Source: Streptomyces xanthii (GTDB lineage: Bacteria; Actinomycetota; Actinomycetes; Streptomycetales; Streptomycetaceae). Taken from it: DNA of 64,000 bases. The notes beneath the pieces are model-generated. The model was not told the origin of the DNA and did not search any database. It worked only from the letters and a program-made list of their open reading frames with translations. The stretch covers positions 186,001 to 250,000 of the forward strand of contig NZ_CP061282.1 of NCBI RefSeq assembly GCF_014621695.1. Direction: 5' to 3'. The position numbers and the translations under genes are program-made. This document shows positions 21,444-29,737 of this stretch, piece after piece; position 1 is the first letter of the stretch, and each line of letters begins with the position of its first letter.

Positions 21444-23063
21444 TCAGACCTGGACGGCCTGGACCGCCGACGTCGACACGGTCAGCTGTCTGCCCCGCCA
21501 GCGCTCGCGCAGCAGCCGGTCGTGGCTGACCACGACGAGCGCGCCGTCGAAGCCGAGCAGCGCCGCCTCCAGCTCCTCCACCAGCGCGGGGGAGAGGTGG
21601 TTGGTCGGCTCGTCCAGGAGCAGGACGTCCCAGGGCCGGGTCACCAGCCGGGCCAGCGCGAGCCGCTGCCGCTGCCCGGTGGACAGCCCCCGCACCTGCA
21701 CCGAGAGCTGCTCCGCGTCGAACAGGCCCAGGGAGAGCAGCAGTTCACGGTGCTCCTCGGCCGGCCCCGTACGGCCGCGCGCGAACGCGGCCAGGAGCGT
21801 CTCCCCGGGCCGGCCCGGCTCCGGCTCCTGCGGCAGATGGCCCACCCGCCCCTGGCGGGTGACCGTGCCGGTGTCCGGGGCGAGGCGCCCGGCCAGGACG
21901 TCCAGAAGCGTGCTCTTGCCCGCCCCGTTCGGCCCCGTGATCAGCAGCTTCTCCCCGGCTTCGAGCGTGAGGCCGATCCGGCCCAGACGCCCCTCCACGC
22001 CGACACCGGCCGCGTCGAGCGCACAGCCGCGCACCTGCCCGGACCGCATCACGGGCGCGAAGTGCAGCGGCTCGGGCGGCGGCGGCACCGGACTCTCGAG
22101 CAGTCGGCGCAGCTTCTCCTCGGCCTGCCGCACCCGGCCGGCCAGCGACTGCTGCACCCGTCCGGCCGCCCGGTCGTAGGCCATCTTGTTGCCGTCCTTC
22201 ATGGCCCGCCCCGGCGCCACCCGGCGGGCGGTCGTCGCGGCCGCCTCGCGCAGCCCGGCCACGTCCGTCTCCCACTGCGCGTGCGCCTGAGCCCAGCGCT
22301 CGCGGGCTGCCGCCTTCTCCGTGAGATAGCCCGCGTAGCCGTTGCCGTAGCGGACGACGGTGCGGCGGTCGGCGTCCACCTCGAGCAGCGTCGTCGTCAC
22401 CCGCTCCAGGAACATGCGGTCGTGCGAGACCGCGACCGTCGTGCCGCGGCGGGTGCGCAGATGCTCCTCCAGCCAGAGCAGCGCGCCCTCGTCGAGATGG
22501 TTGGTGGGTTCGTCGAGCAGCAGCACCTCGGGGCCCGCCGCCAGCACGGCCGCGAGCCGCAGCCGCACCTGCTCGCCGCCCGACAGGCTCCCCACGCCGC
22601 GCCCGCGCTCCAGCAGGCCGAGGCCCAGACCGTGCAGGGCGCGCTCCACGCGGGCGTCCGCCTCGTAGCCGCCCCGCAGTTCGAATGCCGTCGACAGCTC
22701 CCCGTACTCGGCCAGGACACTCTCGTCGCCGTCGGCCATCGCGGCCTCGAGGCGGCGCATCCGCTCCTCGACGGCGCGCAGATCGCCCAGAGCGCGGTCG
22801 ATCACGTCCTGGACGGTGAGCTCCGCGGGGAGCCGCTCGGACTGCGCCAGATGACCGACACCGCCGTCCGCGTGGACGACGACCTCGCCCTGGTCGCACT
22901 TCTCGACCCCGGCCAGCAGCCGCAGCAGGGTGCTCTTTCCCGAACCGTTCTCCCCGACGATCCCGACCCGCTCGCCCACCGGGAGCGAGCACGTGACGTC
23001 GTCGAGGACGACCCGGCCGTCGAAGGCCTTGGTGACGGAACGGACGCTGATCTGCGTGGGCAT
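21444..23063 (-). CDS. ABC-F family ATP-binding protein, antibiotic-resistance type (second copy)
   Basis: 539 aa with two ABC domains and no membrane spans. Domain 1: GENGSGKST, LSGGEQVRLRLA, LLLDEPTNHLD. Domain 2: GPNGAGKST, LSTGQRQRLALA, LLLDEPTNHL. The LSTGQ signature in the second half occurs in actinomycete macrolide/lincosamide/streptogramin protectors such as TlrC and OleB, so ribosome protection is the likeliest role. The ATG at 23063 follows GGAGGGG. It lies in a minus-strand row, Mca-like gene then ABC-F2 then vgb, with 72-bp and roughly 60-bp gaps that may form an operon. Confidence 0.9.
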   Translation of the reverse strand: MPTQISVRSVTKAFDGRVVLDDVTCSLPVGERVGIVGENGSGKSTLLRLLAGVEKCDQGEVVVHADGGVGHLAQSERLPAELTVQDVIDRALGDLRAVEERMRRLEAAMADGDESVLAEYGELSTAFELRGGYEADARVERALHGLGLGLLERGRGVGSLSGGEQVRLRLAAVLAAGPEVLLLDEPTNHLDEGALLWLEEHLRTRRGTTVAVSHDRMFLERVTTTLLEVDADRRTVVRYGNGYAGYLTEKAAARERWAQAHAQWETDVAGLREAAATTARRVAPGRAMKDGNKMAYDRAAGRVQQSLAGRVRQAEEKLRRLLESPVPPPPEPLHFAPVMRSGQVRGCALDAAGVGVEGRLGRIGLTLEAGEKLLITGPNGAGKSTLLDVLAGRLAPDTGTVTRQGRVGHLPQEPEPGRPGETLLAAFARGRTGPAEEHRELLLSLGLFDAEQLSVQVRGLSTGQRQRLALARLVTRPWDVLLLDEPTNHLSPALVEELEAALLGFDGALVVVSHDRLLRERWRGRQLTVSTSAVQAVQV

Positions 23064-23135
23064 GCCCCTCCACGGATACGACTACGGATGAGTTGAGACG
23101 CTTGCACGCGGTCGTTGCCGCGAGCAACCGGAGCG
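23064..23135 (-). promoter_or_regulatory. Short leader before ABC-F2
   Basis: 72 bp between the Mca-like stop and the ABC-F2 start. It contains a small stem-loop with GTTGC/GCAAC arms at 23114-23118 and 23124-23128. It could act in attenuation, but the stem is only 5 bp. Confidence 0.25.
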
Positions 23136-24041
23136 TCACATACCGGCCATCACGGGCGGACGGCCGGCACCGGCCGTCGTCACCCCCGCGAACAGGTCGT
23201 CCTCCGGCAGGGCGACCGGCACCAGCGACCGCGCCAGGGTGTAGTCCTCGGTCGGCCACACCTCCTGCTGCAGCGGCGTCGGCACCGCGAACCACACCCC
23301 GTCCGGATCCACCTGCGACACATGTGCCCGCAGGGCCCGGTCCCGCACGGGGAACCAGGCGGCGCACGGCACCCGCGTGGTGATGTCCGGCCGGCGCACC
23401 GGCTCGCAGGGCAGCGGCGCGTACGGCGCCGTGCTGCCGCGCCGCAGCAGCGCACGGTGCAGCGCCGCGCTGCGCTCCGGGTGCGAACCGTGGTTGTAGT
23501 ACAGCTTCAGCGGCTGCCACGGCGGACCCGCCCCCGGATGCGCACCGCCGTCACCGGCCGCCTCGAACGCGGCCACCGCGATCCGGTGCGCCATCACGTG
23601 ATCGGGATGCGGATAGCCGCCGTCCTCGTCGTACGTCGTCACGACGTGCGGCCGGAACCGGCGGATCAGCCGCACCAGACGCCCCGTCGCCGCGCCCGGA
23701 TCGGCCCGGGCGAAGCAGCCGGCCGGCAGCGGCTCGCCGTGCTCCGGCAGCCCGGAGTCCCGGTAGCCGAGCCAGGTCTGGCGCACCCCGAGGATGCGCC
23801 GGGCGCGCGCCATCTCGCGGGCGCGGACCGTCGCCATGTCCACCGGTCCGGGCGGCCGCGGACAGGACGGGTTGAGGAAGGAACCCCGCTCACCGCCCGT
23901 GCACGTGACCACCAGCACGTCGACCCCCTCGGCCGCGTAGCGCGCCGTCGTCGCCGCGCCCTTGCTGGATTCGTCGTCGGGGTGCGCGTGCACCGCCATC
24001 AGCCGTGGCCGGGCGGCGACCCGCGCGAGAGCTCCGGACAT
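23136..24041 (-). CDS. mca: Mycothiol S-conjugate amidase-like (LmbE/PIG-L) hydrolase
   Basis: 301 aa, close to the length of Mca, the zinc enzyme that cleaves mycothiol S-conjugates into a mercapturic acid and GlcN-inositol. Seen: the metal motif HAHPDDES (residues 18-25), TCTGGERGSFLNPS, a WLGYRDSG segment and the later HPDH metal ligand in GGYPHPDHVMAHR. The start at 24041 follows GGGAGGAG. The housekeeping Mca detoxifies alkylating drugs. Here it sits beside resistance genes in a sulfur-polyketide cluster, so a role in detoxifying or trimming a thiol adduct of the product is an attractive inference. MshB-type deacetylation of GlcNAc-inositol is the main alternative. Confidence 0.85.
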   Translation of the reverse strand: MSGALARVAARPRLMAVHAHPDDESSKGAATTARYAAEGVDVLVVTCTGGERGSFLNPSCPRPPGPVDMATVRAREMARARRILGVRQTWLGYRDSGLPEHGEPLPAGCFARADPGAATGRLVRLIRRFRPHVVTTYDEDGGYPHPDHVMAHRIAVAAFEAAGDGGAHPGAGPPWQPLKLYYNHGSHPERSAALHRALLRRGSTAPYAPLPCEPVRRPDITTRVPCAAWFPVRDRALRAHVSQVDPDGVWFAVPTPLQQEVWPTEDYTLARSLVPVALPEDDLFAGVTTAGAGRPPVMAGM

Positions 24042-24239
24042 CCGTACTCCTCCCTGGGCCTGCGGTCCTGGACGTCCCCCGGGCGACGCTAGGAACGACG
24101 CCTCGAGCGCCCCTCGAGAACGCCCGGAGCGCACCGCGAGAACCGCTGCAGAATCCGGGCCGGGAGCGCACGGATGCGTAGGGTCCGCGGCAGTGCGGGG
24201 ACCGGCGGACGGGCCCCGTGGCGGACCCGAGGGGGAAAC
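24042..24239. promoter_or_regulatory. Divergent intergenic region, Mca-like / thioesterase-like
   Basis: 198 bp between divergent starts. A CCTCGAG direct repeat occurs twice close together (about 24100-24118). No gene is seen. Probably holds promoters for both genes; no clear -35/-10 pair was found. Confidence 0.4.
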
Positions 24240-24989
24240 ATGAGCGGCACGTCCGTGCGCCTGTTCTGTCTGCCGTACTGCGGTGCCTCGGCGGGCGTCT
24301 ATCTGCCCTGGCGCGACCGGCTCGCGCCGCACCTGACCGTCACACCCCTCGAACTGCCGGGCCGGGGCTCCCGGCTGGGCAAGGACCCGTGCTCCGGCAT
24401 GGAGACGCTGCTGCACGACCTGGTGCCCACGGTGGCCCGCCTGTGCGACCGCCCGTTCGCCCTCTTCGGCCACGGGCTCGGTGCCCTGCTGGCCTACGAG
24501 ATCGCGGCGCGCCTCGAATGGGACCACGAACTCGTCGCCGAACGCCTCTACGTGTCCGGCCAGGCGGCCCCGCACCTGCCGGTCCGCCAGGACCCGCTCA
24601 CCGGCCTGCCCGACGACGCGTTCCTGGCCGCGGCCGCCCGCCACCCCGGCGTCCACCCCGCGGTCCTGGGCGACCCGGCCCTGGCCCGGCTCCAACTGCC
24701 GGTGCTCCGCGCGGACTTCGCGCTCGCCGAGTCGTACGAGGAAGGACTCGACAACAGCGTGCACGCCCCGCTCACCGCGACGGCCGGCCTCGACGACCCG
24801 ACGGTGCTCGGCGACGAGCTGAGCGCCTGGCGGGCCTACACACACCGTTCCTTCCGCGTCCGCCGCTTCGCCGGCGGCCACTTCCACTGGCGCACCCGCG
24901 AACAGCCGCTGCTCGACATGTTCGTCGAGGACCTGTCGCGCAGGAACGACGCGAACCACCGCTTCCCGGTCGCGGAACGGACCTTCTGA
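24240..24989 (+). CDS. Type II thioesterase-like protein lacking the nucleophile serine
   Basis: 249 aa, alpha/beta hydrolase of the GrsT/RifR group: LFCLPYCGASAGVYLPW at the N terminus, ELPGRGSR, and GGHFHW with the catalytic-type His near the C terminus. The usual GHSxG elbow reads GHGLG (residues 77-81): the codon for the nucleophile, 24474-24476, is GGG (Gly). The enzyme is therefore unlikely to hydrolyse thioesters in the normal way. It may be a degenerate copy, a binding protein or use another residue. A second thioesterase (39237-40046) keeps its serine. The ATG follows GAGGGGG. Confidence 0.85.
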   Translation: MSGTSVRLFCLPYCGASAGVYLPWRDRLAPHLTVTPLELPGRGSRLGKDPCSGMETLLHDLVPTVARLCDRPFALFGHGLGALLAYEIAARLEWDHELVAERLYVSGQAAPHLPVRQDPLTGLPDDAFLAAAARHPGVHPAVLGDPALARLQLPVLRADFALAESYEEGLDNSVHAPLTATAGLDDPTVLGDELSAWRAYTHRSFRVRRFAGGHFHWRTREQPLLDMFVEDLSRRNDANHRFPVAERTF

Positions 24990-25038
24990 AGCCGCGTGAG
25001 AGCATGACGCCCCCGAACAGACCGACGCGAAGGCCGGC

Positions 25039-25587
25039 ATGACGACTGATCAGATCCACATCGCGTTCCTGCGCGCCGTCAACGTGGGCAGCCGCAAGGT
25101 CGAGATGGCCCGGCTGCGCGAGGTGCTCACCGGGCTCGGCCTCGGCTCCGTACGCACCTACATCGCGAGCGGGAACGCCTTCTTCACCAGCGCGGACAGC
25201 GACCCCGAGCGCCTCGTCGCCCTCATCGAGCGGGCCCTCGAGGACGCCTTCGGGTTCGAGATCCCCACGATCCTGCGCACGGCGGATCAACTGCGCGCGG
25301 AACTGGCGGCGGCGCCGTTCGGCAAAACCCCACCGGCCGCGGACGAGCGCTTCTCCATGCTCTACGGATCGGCGCCCCTGACCGGCACCGACCTCCCCGT
25401 CCGTTCCCCCAAGGGCGACTGGGAGGTCCTCGGCACGCACGGCGGCACGGCGTTCGTACGCTGGCGGCTGCTGGGCGGCCGGCCCGTCAACCCCGCCCCC
25501 GTCATCGAGAAGATGTTCGGGGTACGGGCGACGGGCCGGTTCTTCCACACCTCGCAGAAGATCCTGGCCGCCGCCGAGAAGAACTGA
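25039..25587 (+). CDS. DUF1697 family protein
   Basis: 182 aa, matching the DUF1697 pattern: IAFLRAVNVGSRKVEMARLREVL at the N terminus, TYIASGNAFF, and a C-terminal FFHTSQKI. Small cytosolic proteins of unknown function, common in actinomycete chromosomes. It follows the thioesterase-like gene by 49 bp on the same strand and converges with the next gene over 16 bp. A pathway role is not evident; it may be ordinary chromosomal DNA kept between cluster genes. Confidence 0.85.
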   Translation: MTTDQIHIAFLRAVNVGSRKVEMARLREVLTGLGLGSVRTYIASGNAFFTSADSDPERLVALIERALEDAFGFEIPTILRTADQLRAELAAAPFGKTPPAADERFSMLYGSAPLTGTDLPVRSPKGDWEVLGTHGGTAFVRWRLLGGRPVNPAPVIEKMFGVRATGRFFHTSQKILAAAEKN

Positions 25588-25603
25588 CCCCCGGGATCCC
25601 GCC

Positions 25604-25993
25604 CTACGGGAACTCGACCGTCAGGTCGAGCGTGCCGTGGCCGAGCGAGCCCTCGCCGCTCACGCCCGCCAGCTCGCCCGTGCCGGAGCCGGGCACGATG
25701 CCCGCCCACGTCACCGGCTCACCGCTGCCGACCTGCGTCGCCCGGTGCTCGAGCACGAACGTGCCCGTGCGCCCGCCCATCGTGCCGGTGACCCGCTCCT
25801 GCGCCACGTACGCGGCACCGCCGGGGCCCTGGGTCGTCGCCATGTGACCGGTGGCGGTGCCGAGCACATCGCCTTCCGTGTACGTCTTGGCGAGCTCGAC
25901 GCGGGCCGTGACCGGACCGCCGTCGACCTTCTCGTCGTCCACGCCGTCCCACACGTCGACCACGAACGTGGCCTGAATCCGTAGCTGAGTCAT
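25604..25993 (-). CDS. DUF3224 family protein
   Basis: 129 aa. It resembles DUF3224 (allene-oxide-cyclase-barrel-like small proteins): repeated beta-strand segments such as TGHMATTQGPGGAAYVAQERVTG and GSGTGELAGVSGEGSL. No signal peptide or membrane span. Function unknown. It is divergent from the P450 gene with 118 bp between the two starts. The ATG at 25993 was preferred to the longer frame because the domain begins there. Confidence 0.75.
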   Translation of the reverse strand: MTQLRIQATFVVDVWDGVDDEKVDGGPVTARVELAKTYTEGDVLGTATGHMATTQGPGGAAYVAQERVTGTMGGRTGTFVLEHRATQVGSGEPVTWAGIVPGSGTGELAGVSGEGSLGHGTLDLTVEFP

Positions 25994-26111
25994 GGGCGGG
26001 AGTATCCCGGCGCGACCTTCCCTCCGATGCTCCCGATTGAGCAGGCAGCCGGCGCGCGGGTCGCTAGCGTGACGCCGCGTCACGGCGGGAACCCCGAGGA
26101 GGCGGTCGACA

Positions 26112-27329
26112 GTGAGCACCGAAGTGGAAGCGACGGCGGGCGAGCACCCCCAGGCGGCACCGGCCGCCTACCCCTTCACCGGCGGGGAGGGGCTCGAGCT
26201 CTCGTACTCGTACATGAAGCTCATCGAGGACGGCGCGCCGATCCGCGTCCAGCTGCCGTTCGGCGAGCCCGCCTGGCTCGTCACCCGGTACGAGGACGCC
26301 CGCTTCGTCCTGACCGACCGGCGTTTCTCCCGCAACGAGGCCACCCGGCGCGACGAGCCGCGCATGACCCCCCGGCCCGTGCCCGAGTCGATCCTGACGA
26401 TGGACGCGCCGGACCACACGCGGCTGCGCACCCTGGTGTCCAAGGCGTTCACCCCGCGCCGCATCGAGGGCAAGCGCGCCTGGATCGGCGAACTGGCCGC
26501 CGGACTCGTCGAGGACATGAAGGCCGCGGGCCCGACCGCCGAACTCGTCGGCTCCTACGCGCTCGCCATCCCGGTCACCGTGATCTGCGAACTGCTCGGC
26601 GTGCCCGCCGAGGACCGCGCGCAGCTGCGCGCCTGGTGCGACGCCGCGCTGTCCACGAACGAGCTGACCGACGAAGAGTGCGTGCAGAGCTTCATGGATC
26701 TGCAGAAGTACTTCGAGGACCTGATCGCGCAGCGCCGCGAGACGCCCCGCGACGACCTCACCAGCGCCCTCATCGAGGCCCGCGACGCCCACGACCGGCT
26801 GGACGAGCAGGAGCTCATCGGGCTGTGCATCGCGACGCTCATCGGCGGCTTCGAGACCACCGCCAGCGAGATCTCCAACTTCGTCCACGTGCTCCAGCAG
26901 CGCCGCGAGCTGTGGACGCGCCTGTGCGAGAACCCCGACTCGATCCAGGTCGCCGTCGAGGAACTGCTGCGCTTCGTGCCCTTCGCCGCCAACGGCATCT
27001 CCCCGCGCTACGCCCTGGAGGACCTCACCGTCGGCGAGACCCTGGTCCGGGCCGGCGAACCGGTCGTCGTGGACACGAGCATCGTCAACCGCGACGAGAG
27101 CGTCTTCGAGAACGGCCACGAGGTCGTCCTCGACCGCGCCGACAACCGGCACATGGTCTTCGGCCACGGCGCCCACCACTGCCTGGGCGCGCACCTGGCC
27201 CGCGTCGAGCTCCAGGAGGCGCTGAAGGCGCTCGTCATCGGTATGCCGGGGCTGCGCCTGAACGGCGAGATCACCTGGAAGTCGGACATGATCATCCGCG
27301 CTCCGAAGACGCTGCCCGTCACCTGGTGA
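26112..27329 (+). CDS. Cytochrome P450 monooxygenase
   Basis: 405 aa, class I bacterial P450 size. Seen: I-helix oxygen-binding motif GGFETT (residues 245-250), ExxR motif EELLR, and heme loop FGHGAHHCLGAHLAR with the ligand Cys357. The GTG start follows GAGGAGG. It needs a ferredoxin and reductase, neither of which is in the window. Leinamycin-type clusters use P450s for late hydroxylation, so a tailoring role on the polyketide is plausible. It leads a plus-strand set: P450, MFS, PIG-L, ligase, SnoaL, transporter. Confidence 0.95.
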   Translation: MSTEVEATAGEHPQAAPAAYPFTGGEGLELSYSYMKLIEDGAPIRVQLPFGEPAWLVTRYEDARFVLTDRRFSRNEATRRDEPRMTPRPVPESILTMDAPDHTRLRTLVSKAFTPRRIEGKRAWIGELAAGLVEDMKAAGPTAELVGSYALAIPVTVICELLGVPAEDRAQLRAWCDAALSTNELTDEECVQSFMDLQKYFEDLIAQRRETPRDDLTSALIEARDAHDRLDEQELIGLCIATLIGGFETTASEISNFVHVLQQRRELWTRLCENPDSIQVAVEELLRFVPFAANGISPRYALEDLTVGETLVRAGEPVVVDTSIVNRDESVFENGHEVVLDRADNRHMVFGHGAHHCLGAHLARVELQEALKALVIGMPGLRLNGEITWKSDMIIRAPKTLPVTW

Positions 27330-27467
27330 CCGGGGGCCGCCCCCACCGGGGCGGATCCGCCGCCGAACGTGTGCTGTTTTGAGCATCGCGTTCGCGGGCC
27401 CCCTCCCTACCGTGGCCCCGGCCGAGTCTGCCCGGACGGCGGCTGTGACACGAGGATCAGGAGAGTT

Positions 27468-28901
27468 ATGACCACCAGCACCGCGGACGGCAGGCCGACC
27501 GCCGAGGACAGTTCCGCCCAGGGCCCCCGCTCCCTGGTCGTCAGACTGATCCTCGTCACCCTGCTGATGGCCGAACTGCTCATCCAGGTCGACCAGACCA
27601 TCGTCAACGTGGCCCTGCCCTTCATCCAGCGCGACCTCGACTTCACCGAGTCGGGCCTGCCGTGGGTCGTCAACGCCTACGGCCTCCTGTACGGCGGACT
27701 GCTGCCGCTGGGCGGCCGGATCGGCGACCTGTTCGGCCGGCGCCGCGTCCTGGTCACCGGTGTCACGATCTTCACCGTGGCCTCCGTCGTGTGCGGCTTC
27801 AGCACCGACCCGACCGTCATGGTGATCGCCCGTGCCGTGCAGGGCCTGGGCGGCGCGCTGACCGCGCCGGTCGTCCTCTCGCTGATCATCACCTCGTTCG
27901 CCGAGGGCCCCGAGCGGCAGCGGGCGTTCGCCCTGTGGGGCAGCACGCAGGCGGCGGGCGCCTTGTTCGGTCTCCTCGTCGGCGGCCTGCTGACCTCCGG
28001 CCCCGGCTGGGAGTTCAGCTTCTTCGCCGCCGTCCCGATCGGCGCGCTCGTCGTCGTCCTGGCCATGACGACGCTCAAGGAGAGCCGCGCCGAACAGCGG
28101 CCCAGCCTGGACGTGGCGGGCGCGGTCACCATCACGGCCGCCCTGCTGATGACGGTCTTCGTCTTCCTCGACACCCAGCGTCCGTGGACCTCCCCGCTGC
28201 GCGGCGGCCTGCTGGTCCTCGCCGCCGTGCTCCTCGGGGTCTTCCTGCTCGTCGAGCGGCGCCAGGCCCACCCGTTCCTGCCCCTGCACGTGTTCCGCCG
28301 CCGCAACACCAGCGGAGCCCTCGGCATCATGATGATCTTCGGTGCCACGCAGATGAGCTACTTCTTCTTCGTCACCCTCTACCTCCAGGAGATCCTCGGG
28401 TTCTCCGCACTGCAGACCGGCCTCGCCTACCTGCCGCTGATCGCCACCCTGCTGGTGTTCGCGCAGATCTGCATGAAGACCGTGGCCCGCGTCGGACTGA
28501 CCCGGATGCTGATGACCGGCCTGTTCTGCCTCGGGCTCGGCATGGGCTGGCTGGGCCTGGCCGCGTCGTCGACGAGCTTCGTCGCCACCGTCCTCGGCCC
28601 CACGATCATCTCCGGCATCGGCCTCGGCCTGACGATGATGCCGGCCGGCACCATCGCCACCAGCGGCGTCGACCCGGCCGACGCGGGCGCCGTCTCCGGC
28701 CTGTTCAACACCGCGATCCTGGTCGGCGGCTCGCTGGGCCTGGCCGTCCTCACCACCGTCACCCAGGCCGTCGGCGGCCTCGACGGCACGCACGGCTACA
28801 CCGTCGCGTTCCTGTGCAGCGCGGGCCTGGCCGCGGCCGCGATCCTCATCGCCGCCCTCGTCGTCCGCGTCCCCGCACCCGCCGAAGCCGACGCCGCCTG
28901 A
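27468..28901 (+). CDS. MFS drug exporter, DHA2 (EmrB/QacA) type (second)
   Basis: 477 aa with about 14 hydrophobic helices. Motifs: [17 protein letters not shown] in helix 1, [14 protein letters not shown] (motif A) and the glycine-rich motif C region near [11 protein letters not shown]. The ATG at 27468 follows AGGAGA; the longer frame from 27369 lacks such a site. Likely product efflux. It is 138 bp downstream of the P450 and 97 bp upstream of the PIG-L gene, so it may have its own promoter. Confidence 0.92.
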   Translation: MTTSTADGRPTAEDSSAQGPRSLVVRLILVTLLMAELLIQVDQTIVNVALPFIQRDLDFTESGLPWVVNAYGLLYGGLLPLGGRIGDLFGRRRVLVTGVTIFTVASVVCGFSTDPTVMVIARAVQGLGGALTAPVVLSLIITSFAEGPERQRAFALWGSTQAAGALFGLLVGGLLTSGPGWEFSFFAAVPIGALVVVLAMTTLKESRAEQRPSLDVAGAVTITAALLMTVFVFLDTQRPWTSPLRGGLLVLAAVLLGVFLLVERRQAHPFLPLHVFRRRNTSGALGIMMIFGATQMSYFFFVTLYLQEILGFSALQTGLAYLPLIATLLVFAQICMKTVARVGLTRMLMTGLFCLGLGMGWLGLAASSTSFVATVLGPTIISGIGLGLTMMPAGTIATSGVDPADAGAVSGLFNTAILVGGSLGLAVLTTVTQAVGGLDGTHGYTVAFLCSAGLAAAAILIAALVVRVPAPAEADAA

Positions 28902-28998
28902 CCCACCCCGCCCAGGAACACCACGCGCACACCGGGCCGTCGTCCACACGGACACGGCCCGGCCCGCGCGGCTGCCCCGTCCACCGGGAAGGAACCCC

Positions 28999-29730
28999 AT
29001 GGCCGACACACTCCTCGAACTGCCCGACGACTTCAGCCGCGTCCTCGCGATCGTCGCCCACCCCGACGACATCGAGTTCGGCGCCGGGCCCGCCGTGGCC
29101 GCCTGGACCGCGCGGGGGATCGAGGTGGCCTACCTCCTCGTCACCCGCGGCGAGGCGGGCATCGACGGCCTCGACCCGGCCGAGTGCGGGCCGGTGCGCG
29201 AGGCCGAACAGCGCAAGGCCGCCGCCGAACTCGGCGTCCAGCAGGTCGACTTCCTCGACGGGTACACCGACGGCACCGTCACCTACGGGCCCGGACTGCG
29301 CCGCGACCTGGCCCGCGCCGTCCGCCGCCACCGCCCCGAGCTCATCGTGACGTTCAACCACCACGACACCTGGGCCTCCGGCGCGTGGAACACCCCCGAC
29401 CACCGCGACGTCGGCCGCGCCGCCCTCGACTCCGTCGCCGACGCCGCCAACCGCTGGATCTTCCCCGAACTCCTCGACGAGGGCCTCGAGCCGTGGCGGG
29501 CCGGCAAGGTGGCCGTCGCCGGATCGCCGCGCCCCACCCACGCCGTCGCCGTCGACGACGCCGCCCGCGACCGCGCCGTGCGCTCGCTCGCCGCCCACGA
29601 CCGCTACCTGCGCTCGCTGAGCGACGACGAGCCCGCCGAGCGCGCCCGGTTCATCCTCGACCACCTGCTCGCCGCCACCGCCCCCCGCTTCGGGGGCCGA
29701 GGCGGCGTCTCCTTCCAGATAGGCGGGTGA
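28999..29730 (+). CDS. PIG-L/LmbE family deacetylase
   Basis: 243 aa. Zinc-dependent N-deacetylase fold: [17 protein letters not shown] (His21, Asp23 and Asp24 area), [17 protein letters not shown] and [12 protein letters not shown] carrying the third metal ligand. Family members remove acetyl groups from sugar amines or pseudodisaccharides. It is distinct from the Mca-like copy at 23136. It lies 7 bp before an acyl-CoA ligase gene, so the two are probably co-translated. No glycosyltransferase is in the window, so the substrate is unknown. Confidence 0.9.
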   Translation: MADTLLELPDDFSRVLAIVAHPDDIEFGAGPAVAAWTARGIEVAYLLVTRGEAGIDGLDPAECGPVREAEQRKAAAELGVQQVDFLDGYTDGTVTYGPGLRRDLARAVRRHRPELIVTFNHHDTWASGAWNTPDHRDVGRAALDSVADAANRWIFPELLDEGLEPWRAGKVAVAGSPRPTHAVAVDDAARDRAVRSLAAHDRYLRSLSDDEPAERARFILDHLLAATAPRFGGRGGVSFQIGG

Positions 29731-29737
29731 CCCCGCG

